Position numbers and translations under genes: made by a program. Source: Bacteroidetes bacterium CG23_combo_of_CG06-09_8_20_14_all_32_9 (GTDB taxonomy: Bacteria; Bacteroidota; Bacteroidia; Bacteroidales; GWA2-32-17). Taken from it: 5,625 nucleotides of DNA. The DNA lies in NCBI GenBank assembly GCA_002771395.1, contig PCSS01000164.1:1-5625 (forward strand). The letters run 5' to 3'. Below are positions 5,575-5,625 of the stretch, one piece after another. Position 1 is the stretch's first letter, and each line of letters begins with the position of its first letter. The notes beneath the pieces are model-generated. The model was not told the origin of the DNA, did not search any database, and worked only from the letters and a program-made list of their open reading frames with translations.

Positions 5575-5625
5575 ATTTATTTTCTCATCAGTAAGTACAA
5601 ACCAAAAACAATATCCAACGGGGTA
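5562..5625. repeat. perfect 13-bp inverted repeat formed by copies C and D
   Basis: ACCCCGTTGGATA at 5562-5574 and TATCCAACGGGGT at 5612-5624 are exact reverse complements around a 37-base A+T-rich loop. Copy D has the orientation of copy A. It is cut off by the window end, so its full length is unknown. Paired head-to-head units of this kind could fold as a hairpin in RNA or single-stranded DNA. Confidence 0.7.

Noticed and set aside
5259..5625. CRISPR array or riboswitch in the gene-free right end
   Set aside because: The repeats are inverted or of unequal spacing with no unique spacers between regular units. No conserved riboswitch motif is recognisable.

Overview
The window is A+T-rich chromosomal DNA, most likely from a member of the Bacteroidota. 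Four points support this. HtpG is 682 residues with the long charged C-terminal segment usual in that phylum, rather than the ~620 residues of proteobacterial HtpG. Two genes have an exact TAnnTTTG promoter element, the -7 box of the Bacteroidota primary sigma factor. No start codon has a clear Shine-Dalgarno sequence. A methylmalonyl-CoA epimerase indicates a succinate/propionate pathway. The species cannot be named from the sequence alone.

Layout. Positions 1-359 hold no gene but carry one copy of a GGGGTGAAT-type dispersed repeat. Three genes follow on the + strand: a single-domain response-regulator receiver with a C-terminal membrane anchor (360-899), the Hsp90-family chaperone htpG (985-3033), and a DUF2130-family coiled-coil protein with a recognisable PD-(D/E)XK-like nuclease pattern (3236-4546), which has its own good promoter. 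A long imperfect palindrome (4621-4726) separates these from two minus-strand genes, tRNA-Arg(TCT) (4756-4829) and methylmalonyl-CoA epimerase (4851-5258). From 5259 to the end there is no gene. That stretch holds the epimerase promoter, a second long palindrome, a short CCGCTGAT tandem, and three more copies of the GGGGT repeat.

How the genes relate. I see no operon joining the proteins into one pathway. HtpG is housekeeping or stress folding, the epimerase is central carbon metabolism, and the receiver is an orphan signalling protein. The DUF2130 gene looks like the accessory component: its Asp codon choice (mostly GAC) differs from htpG (mostly GAT), and it sits in its own transcription unit.

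The least ordinary content is intergenic. Two long quasi-palindromes are each built from one degenerate word repeated about every 7-8 bases (TTGG in one, TTCG in the other). A 26-bp repeat occurs once near each window end in inverted orientation with a single mismatch. I did not find a complete, clearly new multi-gene system. The repeats and the DUF2130 protein are the best leads.
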